Counted from the first letter of the stretch, positions 1 through 8,480 are shown. The stretch is DNA of 64,000 nucleotides from an uncultured Hyphomicrobiales bacterium (GCA_903878085.1 CAIRGJ010000023.1:62001-126000); one strand, 5' to 3'. Translations and numbers: made by a program. The notes: generated by a model from the letters alone, not told the origin.

Positions 1-558
1 CGTGAATCCGACCGAATAGGCGAAGGCCTCCGAAATGCTCGACATGAAAATGTAGGGTGCCAGCGGAATGAGACCGCCGACGAAATAGGACGCGGCAATT
101 GTTCCGGCGCTGATCGGCGCGCGTGCCGGGTCCGGTTTCTCCAAGCCGAGTTCGAAGCGCATCATGAAGTCCAGCCAGCGCTTGCGGTCGGACGTTACCG
201 CCGTGACAACGGTCGTCAGCCCTTCGCCCTTCAAGCCATAGCCGCGAAATATTTCCGTGACCTCCTGGACCTCTTTGTCGCGGAGGTTGTCGATTTCCCA
301 GTTCTCCCGGCGCTGCTCCGACGCGTAGTGCTCCGCGTCGGTGCGGGCGGCAAGATAACCCCCGAGCCCCATCGCGATGGCGCCCGCGACGATCTCGGCG
401 AGACCGGCGGTGACAATCACTTTCGTCGATGAGACGGCGGCCGCAAGCCCCGCCGCTAAAGCGAACGGAACGGTGAGGCCGTCAGCCATGCCGATGACGA
501 CATCGCGAACTGTTTCTGTCGCCGTGAAGTGTTTTTCGACGTGGGGCGTTGCGGGCAA
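1..558 (-). CDS. VIT family (VIT1/CCC1-type) Fe/Mn transporter, C-terminus outside the window
   Basis: The reverse strand reads a continuous frame, beginning about MPATPHVEKHFTATE, with the VIT-family hallmarks: a stretch with IGMADGLTVPFALAAGL (membrane segment 1), then AEIVAGAIAMGLGGYLA (membrane segment 2), then the charged cytoplasmic stretch with TDAEHYASEQRRE that binds metal in VIT1 proteins, and a third membrane segment near the window edge. These proteins move Fe2+ or Mn2+ out of the cytosol, in bacteria usually across the inner membrane. I chose the TTG at 558 because a GGAG lies 6 nt upstream; other starts are possible. Only about 186 codons are visible. It is followed at 590 by a same-strand histidine kinase gene, with no obvious functional link. 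Confidence 0.8.
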   Translation of the reverse strand, partial: MPATPHVEKHFTATETVRDVVIGMADGLTVPFALAAGLAAAVSSTKVIVTAGLAEIVAGAIAMGLGGYLAARTDAEHYASEQRRENWEIDNLRDKEVQEVTEIFRGYGLKGEGLTTVVTAVTSDRKRWLDFMMRFELGLEKPDPARAPISAGTIAASYFVGGLIPLAPYIFMSSISEAFAYSVGFT

Positions 559-589
559 AACAGACTCCAAAGAAAAATTCCGGCTATCT

Positions 590-1387
590 TCAAGCGAACA
601 GCACCGTGAACCGCGCGCCTTGGCCAGTGTCATTCCGGCCAAACAGCAACTGACCGTGAACCTGTTTGACCAGCGACGAAACGATCTTCATTCCAAGACC
701 TTTGGACTTCGCCGGATCGAATTCTTCCGGCAAACCCGGTCCATCGTCGGAAACGGAAAGCTTGTATGTATTGTCGTTGGTCAGCCCCAAACTGATTGTT
801 ATCTTGCCCTTGGCATACTTGGCGGCATTGGTGACCAGTTCGCTGACGATGAATCCAATCGGAATGCCCGTGGCGGTCGGAACCGTAAGTGCTATTCCTT
901 CAACCGAAAGAGCGTTATCCGGACATTCGATCGGCAACATGCCGGCCATGTCCTGACAAAGAGCCTCCAGGTATTGTTTTAATTCAACGCTATCGAGCGT
1001 ATCCAAGCCATGAAGGCGGCGGTGGACGCCGCCGATTCTGATCACGCGGTTTGCCGCAATTCTCAATTGTGCCGCTGCTTCGGCGTCTTTGCTGAGGGCG
1101 CTTTGCGTCGAGAGTGGGCTTGCGACCAATTGCAGGCCGTTCAAGAACCGATGATTGGACTCGCGGCTCAACAACTCTTTCTCGCGGATGAGCTCGTCTT
1201 TTTGATTCAGCAACAGTTCTTCCCGGGCGAGGGCCTCCCTCAACTCGGTTTCCGTTCGCTTAAATCTTTCCAGCTCGGTCTTGCCGGTGGTGATTGCGGG
1301 ACATTGCACAAGCGGGCAATCCGCCGGCTGGTGAAATTCCGTATCCTGCACCAGGAAAGTTTCTAGCGGGGCTCGTTTGACGCACAT
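590..1387 (-). CDS. HisKA_2/HWE-like soluble sensor histidine kinase
   Basis: A 265-residue protein with no membrane segment and no recognisable PAS, GAF or receiver domain. Residues about 37-75 form a charged helical stretch (likely coiled coil), followed by a HisKA_2 dimerisation box ESNHRFLNGLQL with the candidate phospho-acceptor His79. An HATPase_c domain fills the C-terminal half: an N box around SELVTNAAKY, a G1 box SDDGPGLP and a G2-like KSKGLGMKIV. Kinases of this family often phosphorylate stand-alone receivers or general-stress regulators of the PhyR type; no partner lies beside it. The ATG at 1387 has AAGGGGG about 7 nt upstream. A perfect FNR/FixK-type palindrome lies about 75 nt upstream, suggesting oxygen-linked control. 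Confidence 0.85.
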   Translation of the reverse strand: MCVKRAPLETFLVQDTEFHQPADCPLVQCPAITTGKTELERFKRTETELREALAREELLLNQKDELIREKELLSRESNHRFLNGLQLVASPLSTQSALSKDAEAAAQLRIAANRVIRIGGVHRRLHGLDTLDSVELKQYLEALCQDMAGMLPIECPDNALSVEGIALTVPTATGIPIGFIVSELVTNAAKYAKGKITISLGLTNDNTYKLSVSDDGPGLPEEFDPAKSKGLGMKIVSSLVKQVHGQLLFGRNDTGQGARFTVLFA

Positions 1388-1461
1388 GCGATTACCCCCT
1401 TGATAAATCGCTCGTCCGATAGCCGCTTGTATTTGGCGTACGACGTATGAGACGGCGTTTT

Positions 1462-1475
1462 TTGATCTGGATCAA
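1462..1475. promoter_or_regulatory. FNR/FixK-type binding site
   Basis: The plus strand reads TTGATCTGGATCAA, a perfect match to the FNR/FixK palindrome TTGAT-N4-ATCAA, inside the 403-nt spacer between two histidine kinase genes facing away from each other. Its centre is about 81 nt upstream of the ATG of the minus-strand kinase and about 322 nt upstream of the plus-strand kinase, so the minus-strand gene is the likelier target. The match is seen; binding is inferred. I recognise no fully convincing -10 element at the class II distance. Confidence 0.6.
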
Positions 1476-1790
1476 TTGGCCACGACCGCGCCAATTTTGC
1501 CAGATGGCCCTGGTTCAAGTGTCAGGAAACGCCGCAAATTTCCGGCGAAATGACCTCGCCGAAGATCAAATGGGAAAAGACCTGCCCTGAAAAAGGTGGA
1601 ACTTTCATCGCTGGGGGGCGTGGTTTCAGGGCGATTTGGCATCAAAGTCGGCCTTCCGACTTAACGGCCGATCTAAAAGTGCGCTTTGCGACTTAGTGGG
1701 CGATTTAATGGCCCTGGCACCCGTATTTATCGCCAACTCATGAGGTAAGTCCTGTAAAGCTTGAAGCAGGGCCTTACATTCAAGAGCGTC

Positions 1791-2561
1791 ATGACAACCC
1801 ACACCGACAAAGAAGATGCTCTTGAGGCCGAGAATATCGGTCTGCGCGAACTCATAACGCAGGCCGGACTCGATGCGGCGCGGCTGCTGGCCCAGGCCGG
1901 CATCACCGCCTCCGACAACGAGACCGCTAAGCAACTGCAACGCCTGTTGCTGGAAGAATTGCATCACCGCGTGAAGAATACGCTGGCGACGGTGATTGCC
2001 ATCACCTCGCAAAGCCTGCGCAGCGCCGAGACTCTCGAGCAGGGTCGCTTTGCCGTCGAGAACCGATTGATCGCGCTCGGCCGCGCGCACGATCTGCTGC
2101 TGCAAGCAAACTTTGCCAGCGCGCGATTGCCCGACGTCATTCGTGCCGCCATTGCCCCTTTCGATGATCATAAGATGTCGAAGTTCGCGGTGCAGACGAT
2201 CGATCTCGATATCGTTCCCGCCGCGGTGCTGCCGCTCACCATGTCGCTCAACGAACTCTGCACCAACGGGGTCAAGTATGGCGCCCTGTCGGTACCTGGC
2301 GGACGAATTGCAATTGCGGCCGCAATCGACGAACCGCAGCAACGTTTCAAGCTGGCGTGGACGGAAAAGGGCGGACCGCGGGTCGAAGAACCCAAGCGGC
2401 GCAGTTTCGGCACGCGGCTGATCAACCGGCTGGCGGGTCAGCTCCATGGCGAGGCGCGGCTCAATTATGCGCCGGACGGCGTCGAATACGAACTCGACGT
2501 GCCCTTGGCCACATTGTGCGCCAAGCAGAGCGCTGCCGCCGTTCAGGTCAGCGGCCCGTAG
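1791..2561 (+). CDS. HWE-family sensor histidine kinase
   Basis: A 256-residue soluble kinase when read from the ATG at 1791; a TTG at 1761 would add ten residues but has no better ribosome site. The N-terminal 45 residues are helical and lack a known sensor. The phospho-acceptor box ELHHRVKNTLATV (His59) is typical of HWE/HisKA_2 kinases. The HATPase part has SLNELCTNGVKYGAL (N box), then LAWTEKGGP, which carries the Trp-x-Glu that names the HWE group, and SFGTRLINRL. It is transcribed away from the other kinase at 590-1387. A weak candidate EcfG-type promoter (GGAAC at 1598-1602, 16 nt, then CGTG) lies upstream. Partner and signal are unknown. Confidence 0.85.
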   Translation: MTTHTDKEDALEAENIGLRELITQAGLDAARLLAQAGITASDNETAKQLQRLLLEELHHRVKNTLATVIAITSQSLRSAETLEQGRFAVENRLIALGRAHDLLLQANFASARLPDVIRAAIAPFDDHKMSKFAVQTIDLDIVPAAVLPLTMSLNELCTNGVKYGALSVPGGRIAIAAAIDEPQQRFKLAWTEKGGPRVEEPKRRSFGTRLINRLAGQLHGEARLNYAPDGVEYELDVPLATLCAKQSAAAVQVSGP

Positions 2562-2707
2562 AGCCGCCCGTCGTAGAGCCTGCCGGAGCGGACCGGCAAC
2601 GATTCCCGGAATGCCTTGCCGAGCGGCAAGACGATGTCGCGGCGATAGGCCGCATTATTGTGCCAGGCTTGCACGATCGTGATGTGGTTCGGCTTTTTAC
2701 GAAGCGG
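2543..2707 (-). pseudogene. Remnant of an ABM-like (antibiotic biosynthesis monooxygenase) protein
   Basis: Between the plus-strand kinase and the next minus-strand gene, the reverse strand keeps an open frame of 54 codons with no start codon, bounded upstream by TAA at 2708-2710. It reads KPNHITIVQAWHNNAAYRR, then GKAFRESL and LYDGRLYGPLT at its end. That pattern resembles the C-terminal half of small ABM-domain quinol monooxygenases of the YgiN type, which usually end in a KAFREKL...YDERLY-like stretch. The N-terminal half is absent, and the last 19 nt overlap the kinase gene. I read it as a decayed gene; the family assignment rests on pattern recall only. Confidence 0.45.
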
Positions 2708-2748
2708 TTAGCCGGATAGATTGCAGCTGGAATTGAGACTTCCGAAAA

Positions 2749-3588
2749 TCAATATTCAACGATGGGCTTGCGCGGACGGTATCCGTCCGGCACGTCGATC
2801 CGCCGGGCCGCGCTGTAAGCGCTGACGTCATCACGCAACTGGCTGGTGATTTCGTCGATGAAATTCCCGATCGTCCACTCCTCATCCATCCGCGTGTCGC
2901 GGGCTGGAAGTCCAGCCAATATCAGGAGCACGCTGCTGTCGGCTCCGACGATCTTTTCCAGCCGTTCGGCACGATCCTTGTCGCGCCGCTCGCCCAATCC
3001 ATTTGCGAAGCGCACGCCCCCGAGGAGCGCCATCATGACCAGACCGTCGGAAGGCGTGCGCAGGGCCCCGAGTTGCATGCGGACCTGCCGCCATGCCTTC
3101 GCCGCCACGAAAGAAGACAAATAAGGGTCGGTTCGCGCGGTCATCGCCCGGAACCGGAGCTCGGGGTCCGTGATCATCAGCGCGCCGGACGGTGATCGCG
3201 TCACCGCGGTTGCCAACTCCGGATAGCCGGCATCGCTTCCGTACAGGGCGAGGTCTGTGAGCCAGCGTGCCGAGCCGTAGGCAAAAGGGCCGCCGACGGG
3301 GGCATCCGGATCAACCCCGGCGCTCGCGCCGTACCGATTGGCCGCGAACTTCGAACGCGCGGCGAGCGCAAACAGGAGCGCTGGATCGGTGTTGGTCGAT
3401 TGGGCCGCGGCGGCAAAGGCGACCGCGAATTCGGCAGGAACGGATTCGCTGCGCCCGACTTGCAGTTGGCCGTCGGCATCGACCGGCAAGGGCGGCAATA
3501 GCGGCGCGGCCTGCCGTGCCATGGCCGCAAAGACTGTCGCAGAAAGTGCGAGCGCAAGGATCGAGGTGCAAACTATTGAGCGCTTCAT
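2749..3588 (-). CDS. Exported transglycosylase-like protein, probably without lytic activity
   Basis: A 279-residue protein with a Sec signal peptide (MKRS, hydrophobic core, cleavage likely after AMA near residue 24). The segment DPALLFALAARSKFAANRYG aligns by eye with the start of an SLT/lysozyme-like domain, where DPALLxALAxxES is expected, but the catalytic Glu position holds Arg. The later stretch FAYGSARWLTDLALYG corresponds to the usual GLFQFTxxTWL region. I infer a transglycosylase fold that has lost catalysis and may act as a peptidoglycan-binding or scaffold protein. The gene stands alone: the ABM remnant lies downstream and dinB upstream. It could also be an unrelated helical periplasmic protein. 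Confidence 0.6.
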   Translation of the reverse strand: MKRSIVCTSILALALSATVFAAMARQAAPLLPPLPVDADGQLQVGRSESVPAEFAVAFAAAAQSTNTDPALLFALAARSKFAANRYGASAGVDPDAPVGGPFAYGSARWLTDLALYGSDAGYPELATAVTRSPSGALMITDPELRFRAMTARTDPYLSSFVAAKAWRQVRMQLGALRTPSDGLVMMALLGGVRFANGLGERRDKDRAERLEKIVGADSSVLLILAGLPARDTRMDEEWTIGNFIDEITSQLRDDVSAYSAARRIDVPDGYRPRKPIVEY

Positions 3589-3771
3589 GAGGCACGCTCC
3601 CTAAATTTTGAACCTCCTTTGTATCATTTCTCAATGTTGCCCACGTTACAGACATCGATAAAATTGTCGGTATCGGCGCCTTGTAGGTTGCCAAGTTGTT
3701 TATTCCGAAAAATTAATCATGCCGGATTGGCGCGGAGATGTTTTCCGGAAGAACGCGAAGTTCTCCACAGC

Positions 3772-5019
3772 CTAATCGTCCTCCAGCGTGATTCCTTTCA
3801 CCACCGCGTCCTTGCCGAATTTCGCGCGCAGTCTGTCGATGGCGAGTTCGGCGCCGGCGGCGCGGCGATCGATCAGGTCCGACAGGTCGTCGCCGGTGGC
3901 GTCTTCGAGATGGCTGACGCCGATGCCGATCAGGCGAAAGCGCGTGTCGCCAACCTCGTTTTTGAGCAGGTCGCGGCCGGCGGCAAAGATACGCGAGGCC
4001 AGTTGCGTTGGATTGCCAAGCGAACGCGCCCGGGTGCGGGTTTTGAAATCGGCGGTTTTGAGCTTGAGCGTTACTGTTGAGCCGGCGAGCGCATCGGCTT
4101 TGAGCCGCGTCGACACACGCTCGGTCAAATCCCATAGATGCTGCTCGAGCGGCCGGAATTCGCTGATGTCTGAATTGAACGTGGTCTCCGCCGAGACGCT
4201 CTTGGTCTCGCGGTCGGCGCTAATGGCGCGCTGGTCGAGCCCGCGCGCCAGATGCCACAGCCGCGCGCCTTCCTCGCCGTAGCGCCGCATCAGTTCGATC
4301 TTGTCGGCACGCTGCAGGTCGGCGATCAGGCGATAGCCGTCGCCGGCGAGCTTGGCGGCGCTGACCGCGCCGACGCCGTAGATGAAACCGACCGGCTTGG
4401 GCGCCAGGAAGGCCGCGGCTTCGCTTTGCCCGAGCACGGCGAAACCGCGCGGCTTGTCCATGTCGGAGGCGATCTTGGCGAGGAATTTGTTGGCCGACAG
4501 ACCGATCGACACGGTGATGCCGATGTCGCGCTCGACTTGGCTGGCAAAGCGCGCCAGCACCTTCGCAGCCGCCATGCCGTGCAGTCGTTCGGTGCCGGTC
4601 AAATCGAGAAAAGCCTCGTCGATCGACAAAGGCTCAACCAGCGGCGTCAGCTCCAGCATCGCCTTGCGCACTTCGCGGCCGGCTTTGACGTATTTCGCCA
4701 TGTTCGGCTTGATCACCACGGCGTTCGGGCAGCGGCGTAGCGCCTCAAACATCGGCATTGCCGAGCGAATGCCGTAGGTCCGCGCCACGTAACAGCACGC
4801 CGCGACCACGCCGCGCTTTCCCCCGCCGACGATCACCGGTCTGTCGATCAGGGCAGGGTCGTCGCGTTTCTCGATGGTGGCGTAGAAGGCGTCGCAGTCG
4901 ATATGGGCGATGGTCAGCGTGTCGAGTTCCGCATGGCGCGCCAGCCGGGGCGAGCGGCAGGCCGGACATCGCGTCGCGGTCTCCGGCGCCTCAACCAGGC
5001 AATCGCGGCAGAAGCTCAC
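3772..5019 (-). CDS. dinB: DNA polymerase IV (Y family) with an N-terminal zinc-finger-like segment
   Basis: A 415-residue translesion polymerase. Residues 1-24 hold two CxxC pairs (Cys4, Cys7, Cys18, Cys21), a small zinc ribbon absent from E. coli DinB. The catalytic palm follows: [10 protein letters not shown] with Asp41 and Asp43, then SIDEAFLDL with Asp134 and Glu135. The thumb ([13 protein letters not shown]) and a little-finger domain complete the family pattern. It copies damaged templates with low fidelity. Its ATG overlaps the end of the upstream DUF3572 gene by 4 nt, so the two are translationally coupled. I saw no clear alphaproteobacterial LexA box upstream of the pair, so SOS control is not shown. 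Confidence 0.93.
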   Translation of the reverse strand: MSFCRDCLVEAPETATRCPACRSPRLARHAELDTLTIAHIDCDAFYATIEKRDDPALIDRPVIVGGGKRGVVAACCYVARTYGIRSAMPMFEALRRCPNAVVIKPNMAKYVKAGREVRKAMLELTPLVEPLSIDEAFLDLTGTERLHGMAAAKVLARFASQVERDIGITVSIGLSANKFLAKIASDMDKPRGFAVLGQSEAAAFLAPKPVGFIYGVGAVSAAKLAGDGYRLIADLQRADKIELMRRYGEEGARLWHLARGLDQRAISADRETKSVSAETTFNSDISEFRPLEQHLWDLTERVSTRLKADALAGSTVTLKLKTADFKTRTRARSLGNPTQLASRIFAAGRDLLKNEVGDTRFRLIGIGVSHLEDATGDDLSDLIDRRAAGAELAIDRLRAKFGKDAVVKGITLEDD

Positions 5020-5315
5020 GGCACCTCGCGCTCCCAGTTGCCGCCGCCCAGCGCCGCGCGGGCCGCACCGATATGGGAGGGGTCGATGCCCGCCGCGGCG
5101 GCGAATTCGGTGACCATCTTCTCGTCGCCGGCGACATAATCGAGCACGCCGGCCAGGAAGCCCGGTTCGGCGCTGGCGGCGCGAATCTCGGCCGGGCCGA
5201 TGCCGGTGATGGCGAGAAACCGGCCCAGCCGGTCGCCATCCTCCGCAATGAAGGTAAGCGCCTGAATTGCCAGCGCTTCTGCCACTTCGACCGTTAAAGA
5301 ACGCTGCGGTTTCAT
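5016..5315 (-). CDS. DUF3572 family protein
   Basis: A 99-residue acidic, mostly helical protein: [20 protein letters not shown], then [16 protein letters not shown], then a C-terminal [11 protein letters not shown] region. This is the pattern of the alphaproteobacterial DUF3572 family, whose biochemical role is unknown. The stop overlaps the dinB start by 4 nt, a close operon arrangement, so it may serve the same damage-tolerance setting, but nothing in its sequence shows DNA binding. It runs divergently from divK, with about 120 nt between the two starts. Confidence 0.8.
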   Translation of the reverse strand: MKPQRSLTVEVAEALAIQALTFIAEDGDRLGRFLAITGIGPAEIRAASAEPGFLAGVLDYVAGDEKMVTEFAAAAGIDPSHIGAARAALGGGNWEREVP

Positions 5316-5435
5316 CGGCTAAATTTGCCTTTCCGTAAGATTTCGCCGTTACCGTGAACCCAGATCATGCCCGACCGAAGGCGGCCTGGCGACGGCGCGT
5401 GCGAAAGCCGCGGTGCTTTGGGGACAAATGGGGCA

Positions 5436-5807
5436 ATGCCGAAGACCGTCCTGATCGTGGAGGACAACGAGCTGAATATGAAGCTCTTCCACGACCTACT
5501 CGAAGCGCATGGCTACGCCACCGTGGGCACCCGCAACGGTATCGAGGCGCTCGATCTCGCGCGCAAGTACCGGCCCGACCTGATTTTGATGGATATCCAA
5601 CTGCCGGAGGTGTCCGGCCTCGAAGTGACCAAATGGCTCAAGGACGATCCCGACCTCAAGGCGATCCCCGTGGTTGCGGTCACCGCCTTCGCCATGAAGG
5701 GCGACGAGGAACGCATCCGCGAGGGCGGCTGCGAAGCCTATCTGTCCAAGCCGATCTCGGTGGGCAAGTTCATCGAGACCATTCGTCATTTCCTCGGCCC
5801 AGCGTGA
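5436..5807 (+). CDS. divK: Single-domain response regulator DivK
   Basis: A 123-residue stand-alone receiver domain. [10 protein letters not shown] carries the acidic pocket, LILMDIQLP has phospho-acceptor Asp53, [11 protein letters not shown] the switch Thr, and YLSKPIS the conserved Lys. In Caulobacter and rhizobia DivK is phosphorylated by DivJ and PleC and controls CckA and thereby CtrA, which sets the cell cycle and asymmetric division. I use the ATG at 5436 ([11 protein letters not shown]), the family start; an upstream in-frame extension is not needed. The stop is 10 nt before pleD, the arrangement known from Caulobacter and its relatives, so the two are very likely co-transcribed. Confidence 0.95.
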   Translation: MPKTVLIVEDNELNMKLFHDLLEAHGYATVGTRNGIEALDLARKYRPDLILMDIQLPEVSGLEVTKWLKDDPDLKAIPVVAVTAFAMKGDEERIREGGCEAYLSKPISVGKFIETIRHFLGPA

Positions 5808-5817
5808 GGATGCCCCG

Positions 5818-7191
5818 ATGACCGCCCGCGTTCTCGTCGTCGATGACATCCCGGCCAATGTGAAGCTGTTGGAAGCCCGGCTGTCGGCCGAATATTTCGA
5901 CGTCGCCACCGCCTATAGCGGCGCCGAGGCGCTGGCGCTGTGCGAGCGCGCCGAATGCGACATCGTACTGCTCGACGTCATGATGCCGGACATGGACGGC
6001 TTCGAAGTCTGCCGCAAGCTCAAGTCGAACCCTGCCACCCATCACATTCCGGTGGTGATGGTGACCGCGCTCGACCAGCCGTCCGACCGCATCAAGGGTC
6101 TGGAGGCCGGCGCCGACGATTTTCTGACCAAGCCGGTGACCGACGTGGTGCTGGTGTCGCGGGTGCGCTCGCTGGCGCGTCTGAAAATGGTGACCGACGA
6201 GTTGCGCATGCGCGCGCTGACCTCGAAGGAGATCGGCATCCAATCCCCGGAACGCGACGCGGTCGCGGAAACCGGACGCAACGGCCGCATCCTGATCGTC
6301 GACGACCGCCAGGCGTCGTACGAGCGCATGGTCGAGACCTTGTCGATCGAGCACGCCGTCGACGTCGAGACCGATCCGGCCGAAGCTTTGTTTCACGCCG
6401 CCGAAGGCAATTACGATCTGATGATCGTGTCGCTGGGCTTGAAGGATTTCGACGGCTTGCGGCTGTGCAGCCAGATCCGTTCGCTCGAGCGCACCCGCAG
6501 TGTGCCGATCCTCGCGGTCGCCGAAGCCGACAACAATACGCGGCTGGTGCGTGGCCTGGAAATCGGCGTCAACGATTACCTGATCCGCCCGATCGACAAG
6601 AGCGAGATGCTGGCGCGCGTGCGCACCCAGATCAAGAAGAAGCGCTACACCGAGCGGCTGCGCGACAACGTGCAGATGTCGATCGAGATGGCGATCACCG
6701 ACGCGCTGACCGGCCTGTTCAACCGCCGTTACATGGAAATGCATCTGGCGAGCCTGGTCGAGCAGGCGGCCTCGCGCGGCAAGCCTATCGCGGTGATGAT
6801 CCTCGACATCGATTATTTCAAATCGGTCAACGACACGCATGGCCACGACGCCGGCGACGATGTTTTGCGCGAATTCTCGATGCGCATCCGCAAGGCGATC
6901 CGCAACATCGATCTGGCCTGCCGCTACGGCGGCGAGGAATTTGTCATCGTCATGCCGGAAACCGACATGGCGGTGGCGACCATGGTGGCCGAGCGCATCC
7001 GCCGCCGCATCGCCAGCGAAGCCTTCGCGATCCAGCAGGGGACAAAAAGCCTCGAGGTGACGATCTCGATCGGCATCGCCGCCATCGGCGCGCCGGGCGA
7101 TACTGCCGCGGCGATTCTCAAGCGCGCCGATACTGCGCTCTATCGCGCCAAGCGCGACGGCCGTAACCGGGTCGTGCAAGACGCGGCCTAA
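5818..7191 (+). CDS. pleD: Response regulator and diguanylate cyclase PleD
   Basis: A 457-residue PleD: a first receiver (VLVVDDIPAN, Asp53 in IVLLDVMMP), a second receiver that has lost the phospho-acceptor (MIVSLGLKDFDG has Ser in place of Asp), and a C-terminal GGDEF domain with an intact active-site motif, GGEEF. The inhibitory I-site RxxD is visible as RNID five residues before GGEEF, so product feedback by c-di-GMP is expected. The enzyme makes cyclic di-GMP at the stalked or developing pole in dimorphic alphaproteobacteria. It follows divK by 10 nt. A palindrome-rich spacer starts about 95 nt after the stop. Confidence 0.95.
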   Translation: MTARVLVVDDIPANVKLLEARLSAEYFDVATAYSGAEALALCERAECDIVLLDVMMPDMDGFEVCRKLKSNPATHHIPVVMVTALDQPSDRIKGLEAGADDFLTKPVTDVVLVSRVRSLARLKMVTDELRMRALTSKEIGIQSPERDAVAETGRNGRILIVDDRQASYERMVETLSIEHAVDVETDPAEALFHAAEGNYDLMIVSLGLKDFDGLRLCSQIRSLERTRSVPILAVAEADNNTRLVRGLEIGVNDYLIRPIDKSEMLARVRTQIKKKRYTERLRDNVQMSIEMAITDALTGLFNRRYMEMHLASLVEQAASRGKPIAVMILDIDYFKSVNDTHGHDAGDDVLREFSMRIRKAIRNIDLACRYGGEEFVIVMPETDMAVATMVAERIRRRIASEAFAIQQGTKSLEVTISIGIAAIGAPGDTAAAILKRADTALYRAKRDGRNRVVQDAA

Positions 7192-7285
7192 ATTGGCTGG
7201 TCTTCAACGCTTCAAATTGCGATTTGGCCGGCAGCGGCGGCTGATCTAACGTCGGCAAATGCCTAGTGATTCGGGCAACTGATTC

Positions 7286-7318
7286 GGGCTGCGCTTTTGG
7301 CGCGCCAAAAGTTAGCCC
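7286..7318. repeat. Large inverted repeat in the spacer after pleD
   Basis: The 345-nt spacer 7192-7536 has no convincing gene but is rich in inverted repeats. Its centre is the perfect 18-nt palindrome CTTTTGGCGCGCCAAAAG at 7294-7311, flanked by GGGCT at 7286-7290 and AGCCC at 7314-7318. Two further stems follow: CCCAGG 7329-7334 with CCTGGG 7347-7352, and a long imperfect stem at about 7365-7415. The direct repeat GATTCGGG occurs twice just before. It could be a terminator region, a small RNA or an intergenic repeat element; there is no strong T-run. Confidence 0.5.
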
Positions 7319-7536
7319 TGCGGAGCTGCCCAGGTCCGCCGCATCTCCTGGGTCCGTGGGGTTCGGCCGGCTGGAAGAGACGCGAGGGGCCTCCTCGTGG
7401 CGCTTCCGGCCGGTCACCTAACTCAAAAATCCAGCTTGTTGAGCGCGGCGGGCTGAATGTCTACGACTGCCCGACAGCGGCCGCTGTACCGAAATTCCAA
7501 TAGCGCCAGCCCGATTGAATGCACGACAAGGACCGG

Positions 7537-8340
7537 TCAACGGTCAGCGTTGAGGCGGAAGCTCATTTCGATCTTCGGGGCGGCGGTGCCGCTCGATCCT
7601 CGCCAGGGCGAATAGTCGGGCGTGGGATCCGGATCGCTCGGAAGATCTATCTGCCAAATCTGCTCCGGAAAACCGGGGAGCTCTAAGTGTACGACCCTTC
7701 GGCTCGTCTTCATGCTGAGCGACGCGCTGGCGAGAATCCCTTTTTTATCGCCGTCAGTCCCGCGCCACCTTGCGTGGAGCAGGGCCGTGGCATGTTGGCG
7801 CCCTTCCTCCACGTCGATGTGCACATCCTTTTCGTCCGGCGGCAGTGCCATTCCGGGCGGAAGTCTGAATTGCAGTTCGAGTGTCATGAAGCCGTGCGTG
7901 AGGTAGGGCGAACGAATCAATTCGTACCAGCCCCACCAGCTGAGGCCTGCCGTTAGCACCAGAACCACGGCGGCAAAAGCGGGCGACACGCGCTTCCGCG
8001 CAGGCGCGGCGCCAGACTGTTCCGCGCCGGGCGATAATGGGCCTTGAGAGACTTGGTCGATAAACACTGGGTCGGTAGCGACTTGGTCGACAGAGACTTT
8101 GTCTACGGAGACTTGGTCGATGGAGACTTGGCCGACGGAGACTTGGCCGATCTTGATGAACAGCAGCACGCCAGCGACGAAGCCGATAAGGCCACCGATT
8201 GGCCCGATGGTGAAGACCGCTCCCATGGCGATACCGCCATCGCGGTCCGGCCCCGAGACGGCAACCACGAGAGCGGCGAGCGCGAACCAGCCGGCAAGCA
8301 GGCCAAGAACGCCGGACAGGAAACCGATGATGAAGCGCAT
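7537..8340 (-). CDS. Membrane protein with pentapeptide-repeat linker, function unknown
   Basis: About 267 residues from the ATG at 8340, which has AGGTG upstream; a GTG at 8352 is an alternative. Two hydrophobic segments near the N-terminus (FIIGFLSGVLGLLAGWFALA and a second ending GVLLFIKIG) are followed by a linker of seven near-identical five-residue units of the type DQVSV. A third membrane segment (VVLVLTAGLSWWGWYELI) leads into a soluble domain of about 130 residues that I do not recognise, probably periplasmic, with a region mentioning PPDEKDVHIDVEEG. The gene sits between pleD and a DsrE-like gene, which breaks the divK-pleD-rpmG neighbourhood known elsewhere. No function is proposed. 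Confidence 0.7.
   Translation of the reverse strand: MRFIIGFLSGVLGLLAGWFALAALVVAVSGPDRDGGIAMGAVFTIGPIGGLIGFVAGVLLFIKIGQVSVGQVSIDQVSVDKVSVDQVATDPVFIDQVSQGPLSPGAEQSGAAPARKRVSPAFAAVVLVLTAGLSWWGWYELIRSPYLTHGFMTLELQFRLPPGMALPPDEKDVHIDVEEGRQHATALLHARWRGTDGDKKGILASASLSMKTSRRVVHLELPGFPEQIWQIDLPSDPDPTPDYSPWRGSSGTAAPKIEMSFRLNADR
8048..8152. repeat. Seven tandem 15-bp units inside the membrane protein gene
   Basis: Seven consecutive 15-nt units run from 8048 to 8152 without a gap; the plus-strand consensus is GAGACTTGGTCGATG. Because 15 is a multiple of three, gain or loss of units would keep the frame and lengthen or shorten the pentapeptide linker. Units 2 and 4 are the most diverged, the others differ at one to three positions. 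Confidence 0.85.
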
Positions 8341-8480
8341 GAACGGAAGCACCTGGAGCTAATTCGAGCGAGACGATATCAGCTGCAATCGGTTTTTCTA
8401 GGGTGTCTGCTCCAGGCTAAGGATCCGATGATTGGGCGGCCACGCAGGCGTTTGGCGCTCCGTTTAGTCCACGCCCCAAT

